Assembly: GCF_016124325.1 (NCBI RefSeq)
Contig: NZ_WGNY01000014.1
Coordinates: forward strand, 203,481-267,480
Length of the DNA stretch: 64,000 bases
Reading direction: 5' to 3'
DNA from: Phenylobacterium sp.
GTDB taxonomy: Bacteria > Pseudomonadota > Alphaproteobacteria > Caulobacterales > Caulobacteraceae
Shown here: piece after piece, positions 54,224 to 61,612 of the stretch
Numbering within the stretch: the first letter of the stretch is position 1
Layout: each line of letters begins with the position of its first letter
Position numbers and translations under genes: made by a program
The notes under the pieces: model-generated
The model's database searches: none
Told to the model about the DNA's origin: nothing
Seen by the model: only the letters and a program-made list of their open reading frames with translations

Positions 54224-56182
54224 ATGCCTCGGATCGCCGAATACGGGAGCTGGGAAACCCCCTGGACGCCGGAACGGGTCGCCGCCAGCTCCTTCTTCCC
54301 CCAGTACTGGGTGACGCAGCTCGAGGTGGATAGCGACGGCGCGGTCTACGCCTGCACGCGCCGCGGCGAAGGCGGAGGCCGCGCCGAGGTCCTGCGGCTT
54401 GACGGCCAGGGCGGCGGGGAAAGCCTCACGCCGCCGCCGTTCAACGTGCGCACCCAGATCGTCGAGTACGGCGGCGCCGCGTTCGCCGTGTGCGACGGCG
54501 TCCTGTTCTTCATCCACGCCGACCAGCGCTGGCGCCGCCGCGATCCCGATGGGACGATCCGGCCGATCACGGCGGAGGGCGCCGTGCGCTACGGCGCGCC
54601 GCAGGTGGATCGCGCGCGCCGGCGGCTGATCTGCGTGCGGGAGGACCATCGGGCCGGCGGCGAACCCGTGAACGCGATCGTGGCCATCGCCATGGACGGC
54701 GACGAGTTCGGGGAGGTGCTGGTCGAGGGCGACGACTTCTACGCCTGGCCGGCGCTGAGCCCCGATGGGGCCCAGCTCGCCTGGACGGCCTGGAACCATC
54801 CGCACGTGCCCTGGGACGTCACCTCGCTCTCGTGCGCGAAGCTCGACGCCGCGGGCCGGGTGGCCTCGGTCGCCACGGTGGCTCCGGAGGACGCCGAGGT
54901 GGCCTGCGACGCGCAGTTCGGCCCCGACGGGACGCTCTATTTCGTCTCCGACCGGAGCGACTGGTGGAACTACTATCGCTGGGACGGCGCGGCGGCCTGG
55001 CCGGTGGCGCCCATGGCCATCGAGTTCGCGCGCCCCTTCTGGAACATGGGCACCAGCGACTACCGCGTGCTCGACGACGGCCGGCTCTTCGGCGTCCACA
55101 ACCGCGACGGGATCAACCACCTCGGCTTCGTCGATCCCGCCACGGGCGCGCTCGAACGCCTGGACCTTCCCTACTCCTACTATGCGCGGCTGCAGGTCCA
55201 CGCCGGCAAGGCCTTCGTGCTGGCCGCCTCGGCGGTGCGGCCGGCGGAGGTGATCGAGATCGATCTCGCCACCGGCGCGACGCGGTCGCTCTTGAGGATG
55301 CCGGCGCCCGAGGATGCGGAAGGCTACATCTCGGCCCCGCGGCACATCACCTTCCCCTCGGCGCACGGGCGGACGGGCTACGGCTTCCTCTACCTGCCGG
55401 CCAACCGCGACTTCGCGGCGCCCGCCGGGACCCGCCCGCCGCTCCTCGTCACCAGCCACGGCGGCCCGACCGGCTGCACCAACACCTGCTTCAATCCCGC
55501 GATCCAGTTCTGGACCAGCCGGGGCTATGCGGTCTTCGACATCAACTACGCCGGGAGCACCGGGTACGGCCGGCCCTTCCGCGACCTGTTGAAGGGCGGC
55601 TGGGGCGTCGTCGACGTGGAGGACCACGCGGCCGCGGCCCTGCACCTGGCGCGCGAGGGCCTGGTCGACGGCGCGCGGCTGGGCGTGCGCGGGTGGAGCG
55701 CGGGGGGCTACAACACCTTCGCATGCCTGGCGTTCGCCGACGTCTTCCACGCCGGCTGCGCCTACTTCGGCATCAGCGACGTCGCCGTCTGGGCCGCCGA
55801 GACCCACAAGCTGGAATCCCGCTATCCGGACTATCTGGTCGGGCCCCGGGAGACCTCGGCGGAGCTGTGGAAGGCGCGCTCGCCGCTGCATCACGCCGAC
55901 CGCATCCGCGCGCCCCTGCTGATGCTGCAGGGCGACCGCGACAAGATCACGCCGCCCAACCAGTCCGAGCGGATCCTGGAGAACCTGAAGCGCCGGGGCG
56001 TTCCGGTCGGCTACATCCTCTTCGAGGGGGAGGGCCACGGCTTCCGCAAGTCGGAGACGAACCTCGCGTCGCTGCAGGCCGAGCTCGCGTTCTTCTCCCG
56101 GATCTTCGGCGTGACGCCGCCCGAGCGGCTGCCGCCGATCCCGCTCCTGAACGCCGAAGCAATCGAGGCGGCGGCGACATGA
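54224..56182 (+). CDS. S9 family prolyl-oligopeptidase-type serine peptidase
   Basis: 652 residues: an N-terminal beta-propeller (for example DGTLYFVSDRSDWWNYYRWD) and a C-terminal alpha/beta-hydrolase. Nucleophile elbow GWSAGGYN, Asp in GDRDKITPPNQ and His in EGHGFRKSE complete the triad. No signal peptide, so a cytoplasmic oligopeptidase or acylaminoacyl-peptidase releasing small peptides or amides imported by the symporter. Overlaps the next gene by 4 bp. Confidence 0.92.
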   Translation: MPRIAEYGSWETPWTPERVAASSFFPQYWVTQLEVDSDGAVYACTRRGEGGGRAEVLRLDGQGGGESLTPPPFNVRTQIVEYGGAAFAVCDGVLFFIHADQRWRRRDPDGTIRPITAEGAVRYGAPQVDRARRRLICVREDHRAGGEPVNAIVAIAMDGDEFGEVLVEGDDFYAWPALSPDGAQLAWTAWNHPHVPWDVTSLSCAKLDAAGRVASVATVAPEDAEVACDAQFGPDGTLYFVSDRSDWWNYYRWDGAAAWPVAPMAIEFARPFWNMGTSDYRVLDDGRLFGVHNRDGINHLGFVDPATGALERLDLPYSYYARLQVHAGKAFVLAASAVRPAEVIEIDLATGATRSLLRMPAPEDAEGYISAPRHITFPSAHGRTGYGFLYLPANRDFAAPAGTRPPLLVTSHGGPTGCTNTCFNPAIQFWTSRGYAVFDINYAGSTGYGRPFRDLLKGGWGVVDVEDHAAAALHLAREGLVDGARLGVRGWSAGGYNTFACLAFADVFHAGCAYFGISDVAVWAAETHKLESRYPDYLVGPRETSAELWKARSPLHHADRIRAPLLMLQGDRDKITPPNQSERILENLKRRGVPVGYILFEGEGHGFRKSETNLASLQAELAFFSRIFGVTPPERLPPIPLLNAEAIEAAAT

Positions 56183-57444
56183 TCGCGCCGAAACGGACGG
56201 CCGCCATCGCATCGGACCTGGGAGCGGCGTTCCGTGAGGCGGTCGAGGCCGACCTGGCAGACCTCTGGCGGAAACACGCCGCCGAGGCCGGATGGCCCGG
56301 CGCCACGGTGCGCGTCTCCCTCGGCCAGGGCGAGTGCTTCGTCTGGTCGGCAGGCCGCGCGCGGCAGGACGCCGATCGGCCCATGGATCCAGAGACCGGC
56401 TTCCACGTCGCCTCGGTGGGGAAGATGTTCACGGCGGTCCTGATGCTTCAGCTCGCCGAAGCGGGCCGGCTGGGCCCGCGCGGCCTCAATGCGCCGCTCT
56501 CGTCCTTCGTCGAGATGGAGGACATCGCCGCCGTTGCGCCGGTCGTGCGGGACGAACCCATCACGATCCGGCAGATGCTCAACCATTCATCGGGCCTGCG
56601 CGACGCCTTCAACGACGACGGGGCGCTGCTCGCGACGGAGAATGGCGGGCGGCCCGCGCCCGGCTCGCTGGGCGCCCACCTCCGCCGCGCCCTGACGCCG
56701 GATCCGGAAACCGGCCGCGGGTGGCCGGCGTGGGACCCGAACCGGCCGGGCGAAGCCACGGCCGGGGTGCTCAACTGGTTCATCTGGGGCGGACGCGCCG
56801 CGGAGGCTCTGGCCCATCGGCCCGGCGCCCGCTTCCACTACAGCGATACGGCCTACATGCTGCTCGCCCTGCTGGCCGAGCGCCTGGCCGGCCGGAGCTA
56901 CGAAGTCCTTTGCCGGGAGCGGATCTTCGCGCCTCTCGGGATGCAGGACACCTATCTGGCCTATGGCGACCTGGCCCCCGAGGGGTGGCGTTCCCGGGTC
57001 GCCGACTTCTCCTATGCGGGGCGTGCGGTGTTCAGCGAGGGCCTGGACGCCTCCTGGGACTGGGGCGGCGGCGGCCAGATCAGCACGACGGCCGACCTCG
57101 ACACATTCCTCCGGGCGCTCCTTTCGGGACGCCTGTTCGAGCGTCCGCGAACGGGGCGCGGCATGACGCGGTGGACCCGGCCCCCGAACCTTCCGCCCGG
57201 ATGCACCGGGATGGGCCTCGGGGTTCGCCGCCTGCGCAGCGACAGAAGGGTCGATCTCGTGGGCCACGCCGGAGCCTGGAGCGTCCAGGCCTTCTACGTC
57301 CCGGAATTCGACGCGACGATCACGGGCTCGTTCAACCTGCCGATGGGCCTGGACGAACGGCTTCGCACCTGGGTCCTGGCGGTCGCCGACCGTCTTCCCC
57401 TGCTGGCGCAGCGGGATCCGGACTGGGTGAGCTTTCCCTACTGA
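56179..57444 (+). CDS. Serine hydrolase, class C beta-lactamase/DD-peptidase fold
   Basis: 421 residues from ATG 56179. Active-site SxxK is S79-V-G-K82 (HVASVGKMF). The second motif reads YSD (RFHYSDTAYM) where beta-lactamases have YxN, and the third is HAG (LVGHAGAWSV). That pattern fits esterases, D-aminopeptidases and amidases of this fold better than a true beta-lactamase. No signal peptide is present. Last gene of the five-gene operon started at site 6. Confidence 0.87.
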   Translation: MIAPKRTAAIASDLGAAFREAVEADLADLWRKHAAEAGWPGATVRVSLGQGECFVWSAGRARQDADRPMDPETGFHVASVGKMFTAVLMLQLAEAGRLGPRGLNAPLSSFVEMEDIAAVAPVVRDEPITIRQMLNHSSGLRDAFNDDGALLATENGGRPAPGSLGAHLRRALTPDPETGRGWPAWDPNRPGEATAGVLNWFIWGGRAAEALAHRPGARFHYSDTAYMLLALLAERLAGRSYEVLCRERIFAPLGMQDTYLAYGDLAPEGWRSRVADFSYAGRAVFSEGLDASWDWGGGGQISTTADLDTFLRALLSGRLFERPRTGRGMTRWTRPPNLPPGCTGMGLGVRRLRSDRRVDLVGHAGAWSVQAFYVPEFDATITGSFNLPMGLDERLRTWVLAVADRLPLLAQRDPDWVSFPY

Positions 57445-57472
57445 GGTTCCCCGGGACGCTTGACGAAACGAA

Positions 57473-57501
57473 TTGCCAAGATGACCCGTAGGTCATATAA
57501 A
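57473..57501 (+). promoter_or_regulatory. Promoter of the TonB receptor gene, distal
   Basis: TTGCCA (57473-57478), 17-bp spacer containing operator site 7, TATAAA (57496-57501). An extra half-site GGTCAT follows at 57502-57507. Start predicted near 57508, about 160 bp before the receptor ATG. Confidence 0.7.
57481..57496. promoter_or_regulatory. Operator site 7, distal site of the TonB receptor promoter region
   Basis: ATGACC-CGTA-GGTCAT, with a third half-site GGTCAT 11 bp downstream. Occupies the spacer of the distal promoter. Confidence 0.9.
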
Positions 57502-57511
57502 GGTCATATCA

Positions 57512-57571
57512 GTGGGCAAGGGCCAACTGTTCGACGCCGGGACTCGCGTCGGGATCATTCGTCTCTACTGA
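57512..57571 (+). CDS. Possible 19-residue leader peptide of the TonB receptor transcript
   Basis: GTG at 57512, four bases after the predicted start site, opens a 19-codon frame (MGKGQLFDAGTRVGIIRLY) ending TGA 57569-57571. The stop overlaps a GAGAG that can pair with CTCTC at 57601-57605, enclosing the small hairpin GGCC-GTTTC-GGCC (57589-57601). No Shine-Dalgarno sequence; a leaderless start would be needed. Could be a chance frame. Confidence 0.25.
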   Translation: MGKGQLFDAGTRVGIIRLY

Positions 57572-57627
57572 GAGAAACTTAGGGGTGTGGCCGTTTCGGC
57601 CTCTCGCGGGGATAGTAGCTCTTCTAT

Positions 57628-57643
57628 ATGACCGATGGGTCAT
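57628..57643. promoter_or_regulatory. Operator site 8, proximal site of the TonB receptor promoter region
   Basis: ATGACC-GATG-GGTCAT with a -10-like CATAAT (57641-57646). It ends 26 bp before the receptor ATG; 147 bp separate it from site 7. Confidence 0.88.
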
Positions 57644-57669
57644 AATCGAACAACGCAAAGGGGACGTGC

Positions 57670-59922
57670 ATGGGTAAGTTCAGGGTATGGGCCATGACGG
57701 GGGTCGCCAGCTGCTCGCTGCTGAGCGCCGCGCCGGCCCTGGCTGCGGACGCCGCCAAGTCGGAGGGATCGCAGCTCGAGGAAGTGATCGTCACCGCCAC
57801 CAAGCGCGAGTCCAACCTTCAGCAGGTGCCGGTCGCCGTCGCGGCCATCAGCGCCGAGCAGTTGGTCAAGCAGCAGGCGGTGACGCTTCGCGACCTCCAG
57901 TACTCGATCCCGAACCTGGTGTTCGCCGGCCAGTCCACGAACCGCCGGCCGGACATCACCCTGCGCGGCATCTCCAGCGCCACCCGGGCGCCGGGGTACG
58001 AAGGCAGCATCGGGTTCTTCGTCGACGGCGTCTATCTGCCGTTCCCGGCGCAGTGGAACAACCCGGTCCTCGATGTCGAGCGCGTGGAGGTGCTGTACGG
58101 CCCGCAGGACACGCTGTTCGGCAAGAACACCATCTCCGGCGCGATCAGCATCACGACGAAACGGCCGACGTTCGACTTCGGCGGTTCGGTCAACGCCGAG
58201 CTCGGCAACTACGCCTTCCACATGGCGCGCGGCTCGATCAACGTCCCGCTGGGCGACAAGGCCGCCGTGCGGCTGACCGCCTTCGGTTCGGAACGCGACG
58301 GCTACATCACCAACGTGTTCAACGGCCACAAGTACGGCGACTCCAAGCAGGCCGGCGCGCGCCTGCAGGCCCGCGTGAAGCCGGTGGACAACCTGGACAT
58401 CAATTTCAGCGCGAGCATCTACGACGAGCACGGCGCCGAGGTGCAGTCGGAGCGGGTCGGCGGGCAGTTCTCCACGAACGATCCGCGGAAGGTGAACCTC
58501 AACATCGATCCCAAAACGTCGCGTCAGCTCTACGACTCCACGCTGACCATCGACCTCGACCTCGGCGACGCTGGCACGCTCACCTCCATCACCGGCTACA
58601 ACGCCCTGCGCGCCTGGTACCGCATGGATGAGGACGCGAACCCCGTGGACCTCTGGTTCACCAACATCGCCGACCACAGCAACGCGTTCTCGCAGGAGCT
58701 GCGGTACACCTCGCCGACCGGCGGGCCGATCGACTACGTCGCCGGGCTCTACTACCAGCACACCTTCTGGGCCCAGTCGGGCACGCTGGAGACCCTGCCC
58801 GGGGACCCGAACAGCGATCCGGGCGGCATCAGCTCGCTGCCGAACGCCAGCCTCACGCCGCGCGACTACGGCGAGCGCAATTCGCGCCGGGTCAGCGGCA
58901 ACACCTACGCCGGCTTCGGCGACGTGCGGTGGCATGCGAGCGAGGCTCTGACGGTCCACGCGGGCCTGCGCCTCAGCTTCGACACCAAGGACCTGAACTA
59001 CCCCGGCCAGAACGTCTTCGGCGCCGGCTTCCTCAACCTCTGCAAGCTCGGCCGGGCCTCGGGCGGGACGACCTGCCTGATCCCCGGCGGCGCCTATCCC
59101 CAGATCGCCCCGTTCTCGGACTACCTGAGCAAGAGCGCGCTGACCGGGACGGTGGGGATCGACTACCGCATCGCGCCCGACGCCATGATCTATGCCAAGG
59201 TCAGCAACGGACAGAAGGGCGGCGGCTGGAACACCGGGACCCAGCGCACGACGCAACCGCCGCGCTTCGGGCCCGAGAAGGTCACGGCCTACGAAATGGG
59301 GCTGAAGTCGGAATGGTTCGACCGCCGGCTGCGGCTCAACGCCGACGTCTTCTACGAGGACTACAAGGACAAGCAGGAGACGATCTTCATCTCCATCACC
59401 GAGGGCTTCCGGATCGACAACGCCGCCAGCGCCACCATCAAGGGCGTGGAGGCGACGGCCAATCTGAAGCTGGGCGACTTCCGGTTTGACAGCGGCTTCG
59501 GCTACGTCGACGCGACCTACGACGACTTCGCCTGCACCGCGACGCTCAACTGCAAGGGCCAGCGGCTGGTGTTCGTCCCGAAGGTCACGGCCAACGCCGC
59601 GGCGGAATGGACCCACGAGTTCGACGGGCTCGGCAACCTCTCGCTGCGGGTCGAGGGGACCCGCCGCAGCAAGCTGTACCTCGGCGTCCCCAACGCCGAT
59701 CCCTCGTCGGTGCCGGGCGTGACCCTGTGGAACGCGCGCGCGTCGCTGCAGCTCGCCGACGGCCAGACCGAGATCTACGTGTTCGGCAAGAATCTGGCCG
59801 ACAAGACCTACATCATCTCGCAGGTTCCGGGCGACCCCTCCAGCCCGAGCCGCGGGGCGACCTTCTCCCGCCTGTACGGTCCGCCGCGCTTCGTCGGCGT
59901 GGGCGTGCGCCGCGAGTTCTAG
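57670..59922 (+). CDS. TonB-dependent outer-membrane receptor of the island
   Basis: 750 residues from ATG 57670 (AAAGGGGA upstream). Signal peptide to about residue 26 (SAAPALAAD), TonB box EEVIVTATK, plug (DITLRGISSATRAPG, DVERVEVLYGPQDTLFGKNTISGAISITT) and a barrel ending GVGVRREF. No STN domain, so it is regulated by the operators rather than by FecIR signalling. It is the likely outer-membrane entry for the island's substrate. Two operators control it and a hairpin terminator follows. Confidence 0.93.
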   Translation: MGKFRVWAMTGVASCSLLSAAPALAADAAKSEGSQLEEVIVTATKRESNLQQVPVAVAAISAEQLVKQQAVTLRDLQYSIPNLVFAGQSTNRRPDITLRGISSATRAPGYEGSIGFFVDGVYLPFPAQWNNPVLDVERVEVLYGPQDTLFGKNTISGAISITTKRPTFDFGGSVNAELGNYAFHMARGSINVPLGDKAAVRLTAFGSERDGYITNVFNGHKYGDSKQAGARLQARVKPVDNLDINFSASIYDEHGAEVQSERVGGQFSTNDPRKVNLNIDPKTSRQLYDSTLTIDLDLGDAGTLTSITGYNALRAWYRMDEDANPVDLWFTNIADHSNAFSQELRYTSPTGGPIDYVAGLYYQHTFWAQSGTLETLPGDPNSDPGGISSLPNASLTPRDYGERNSRRVSGNTYAGFGDVRWHASEALTVHAGLRLSFDTKDLNYPGQNVFGAGFLNLCKLGRASGGTTCLIPGGAYPQIAPFSDYLSKSALTGTVGIDYRIAPDAMIYAKVSNGQKGGGWNTGTQRTTQPPRFGPEKVTAYEMGLKSEWFDRRLRLNADVFYEDYKDKQETIFISITEGFRIDNAASATIKGVEATANLKLGDFRFDSGFGYVDATYDDFACTATLNCKGQRLVFVPKVTANAAAEWTHEFDGLGNLSLRVEGTRRSKLYLGVPNADPSSVPGVTLWNARASLQLADGQTEIYVFGKNLADKTYIISQVPGDPSSPSRGATFSRLYGPPRFVGVGVRREF

Positions 59923-59945
59923 TCGGGGCGAGGAGAGGCGACTTC

Positions 59946-59975
59946 GGCGGCCCGAAAGGGCCGCCGTTTTCGTTT
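59946..59975 (+). terminator. Rho-independent terminator after the TonB receptor gene
   Basis: GGCGGCCC-GAAA-GGGCCGCC (59946-59965), a perfect 8-bp stem with a GAAA tetraloop, followed by GTTTTCGTTT. Confidence 0.87.
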
Positions 59976-60021
59976 GGGGCGACAGGATGTGGCCGCTGGC
60001 GAGGGCCGGGCTACGGCGAGG

Positions 60022-61119
60022 TCAGCCCGCCGTCTCGCGGGACCAGATCGCCAGGCCGGCGATGAAGCGCTCCAGCGTGGCGCGGCAGTTGGTCAGCCAG
60101 GCGCGGCGCCACGCCGGGTCCGTCGGATAGTAGAAGCTGCGGAAGACCCGTGAGTTCTCCCGGGCCCCGGGAGAGCGCGGGTCGCCGTACATGTGGTCGT
60201 GCATTTCAAGCCACATGGCCTCCCGGAAGCCGTCGCCGAAGTCGACGGTTCCCGCCTCGATCGTCGCCGCGGTGAAGGTGGCGCCGGGCACGACCTCGCC
60301 CTGCGCCGAATAGCTGGGCCGCGGTATGATGAGGTCGGTGTCGTGCGCCTCCGCGCCGAACAAGAGCCGGACCCGGGACTGGGACGCCTCGTCGCCGCCC
60401 ACGATGACGTAGGCCTCCCCGTAGGCGCCCACGCCGGTATGGATGTCGATGAACAGCAGGTTGCGCGCCGCGCCGGCGCACAGATCCAGGATTTCCGCCA
60501 GCACCTTCGTCGACCAGGCGGCGCCGCGACCGTTGTAGCAGATGCTCTTCGGCCGGTCGGACTGCCCCTTCTTGAGCGAGGCCATCAGCCGCTCCAGGCC
60601 ATGCTCGTCCACGAAGGCCTTGCGCGCGCGGGCGATCTCCTCCGAGGCCTGGGATTCGCGCAGGTGGGGGAGGTCGATGGCGTCGTCGAAGGCCACGAAG
60701 AGCGGATCGTGCGGCGTGATCTCGTCGACGTAGAAGAGGTTCTTCATCAGGTCGACGTTGTCCTCGTTGACGTACCGCGACCAGGCCGCGCCATACGGGT
60801 TGAGGATGTGGACGAGCACCAGCTTCATGTCGTCCGGCGTCGACAGCGGCGCCTCGATCAGGCTGGTCAGGATCGCGCCGCAGGCCAGCGCCTCGGTTCC
60901 GTGCACCCCGCTGTTCAGGACGACGACGTTGGGGGCGTCGGGACGCCCGAGCTCCACGACGAGCGTGTCCAGGGCCTCGCCCTGCGGCCCCTTGTGCGGG
61001 TTCGTCCACGTCCGCACCGCCAGCCCGTGGCGGGCGGCGGCGGCGCGGAACCGTTCGCTGGCGGCCGCATAGGTGTCGTCGAACACGTCCTCGGACAGCG
61101 CGGGTCGAAACTCGTCCAT
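60022..61119 (-). CDS. M14-family carboxypeptidase-like protein (DUF2817)
   Basis: 365 residues from ATG 61119. The zinc-binding HxxE is in VLNSGVHGTEALACG; a further His lies in FIDIHTGVGAYGE, and the substrate-handling segment LVLVHILNPYGAAWSRYVNEDNVDLMKN is typical of the DUF2817 branch. These are M14-like metallopeptidases or amidohydrolases with an aminoacylase/succinylglutamate-desuccinylase-like core. Likely releases a C-terminal residue or an N-acyl group from a small peptide or amide. No signal peptide. Operator site 9 lies 52 bp upstream. Confidence 0.83.
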   Translation of the reverse strand: MDEFRPALSEDVFDDTYAAASERFRAAAARHGLAVRTWTNPHKGPQGEALDTLVVELGRPDAPNVVVLNSGVHGTEALACGAILTSLIEAPLSTPDDMKLVLVHILNPYGAAWSRYVNEDNVDLMKNLFYVDEITPHDPLFVAFDDAIDLPHLRESQASEEIARARKAFVDEHGLERLMASLKKGQSDRPKSICYNGRGAAWSTKVLAEILDLCAGAARNLLFIDIHTGVGAYGEAYVIVGGDEASQSRVRLLFGAEAHDTDLIIPRPSYSAQGEVVPGATFTAATIEAGTVDFGDGFREAMWLEMHDHMYGDPRSPGARENSRVFRSFYYPTDPAWRRAWLTNCRATLERFIAGLAIWSRETAG

Positions 61120-61170
61120 TGTTCTCGATTCCGTTGGCGTGAGATCCGGCGGGCGCACCCAACTTCCCAG

Positions 61171-61186
61171 ATGACCTTCAAGTCAT
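61171..61186. promoter_or_regulatory. Operator site 9, upstream of the M14-like gene
   Basis: ATGACC-TTCA-AGTCAT. In the divergent gap between the M14-like gene and the tautomerase; distance to site 10 is 56 bp. Flanking promoter boxes are weak in both directions (a + strand TAAGAT follows at 61186-61191). Confidence 0.83.
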
Positions 61187-61226
61187 AAGATTTGCGGAAT
61201 CCGCGGGCAAGCGCCAGAATGCAAAT

Positions 61227-61242
61227 ATGACCTACAAGTCAC
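61227..61242. promoter_or_regulatory. Operator site 10, upstream of the tautomerase gene
   Basis: ATGACC-TACA-AGTCAC, one mismatch in the right arm. Flanks (AATATGACC, CACATATC) match the others. Probably governs the plus-strand tautomerase. Confidence 0.78.
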
Positions 61243-61324
61243 ATATCATGAAGGCGCCGGTCGCAGCCAATCCGGCCCGCGGTCGCGCCGCCCCGGCGCG
61301 CCGGGACCTACCCGGAGCTCCAGA

Positions 61325-61525
61325 ATGCCGCTGATCCAGGTCTCGTTGCGCGAAGGCCGGTCGCCGGAGGATCTGCGGCGCCTGGGCGCCCGGTTGACCG
61401 AGGCGGCGGCCGAGACCCTCGGCGTCCCGCCGGAAAGCGTCCGCGTCCTGATCAGCGAGGTGCCGGGCGACCTCTGGTTCGTCGGCGGGCGGCCGATCGG
61501 CGCCCCGCGACCCGACGGCGGCTGA
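61325..61525 (+). CDS. 4-oxalocrotonate tautomerase-family small protein
   Basis: 66 residues starting MPLIQVSLREGRSPEDL. The Pro after Met is the catalytic N-terminal proline once Met is removed; Arg9 and Arg12 sit near where 4-OT places its substrate-binding arginines. SVRVLISEVPGDLWFVGG is the usual C-terminal beta-hairpin. Members isomerise 2-hydroxymuconate-type dienols or act as dehalogenases; here it may tautomerise a keto/enol acid of the pathway. GGAG at 61315-61318 supports ATG 61325. Confidence 0.85.
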   Translation: MPLIQVSLREGRSPEDLRRLGARLTEAAAETLGVPPESVRVLISEVPGDLWFVGGRPIGAPRPDGG

Positions 61526-61596
61526 ACCCGGCGCGCTGAGCGCGCCTCCGGAATGGCGCGCATGGCCGATTGACGCCCGGTCGCCGGCCAGACAAT

Positions 61597-61612
61597 ATGA
61601 CCCATAAGTCAT
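61597..61612. promoter_or_regulatory. Operator site 11, at the start of the DUF4350-like gene
   Basis: ATGACC-CATA-AGTCAT, overlapping the first two bases of the putative ATG at 61611. A weak -35-like CAGACA (61589-61594) is 17 bp before the end of the site; no good -10 follows. Confidence 0.83.

Noticed and set aside
53708..56212. An 834-codon minus-strand frame across the symporter and S9 peptidase.
   Set aside because: Low-complexity and motif-free, and two well-defined proteins occupy the opposite strand.
56179..57444. Calling the SxxK hydrolase an antibiotic-resistance beta-lactamase.
   Set aside because: YSD replaces the YxN motif, there is no signal peptide, and it is part of a catabolic operon.
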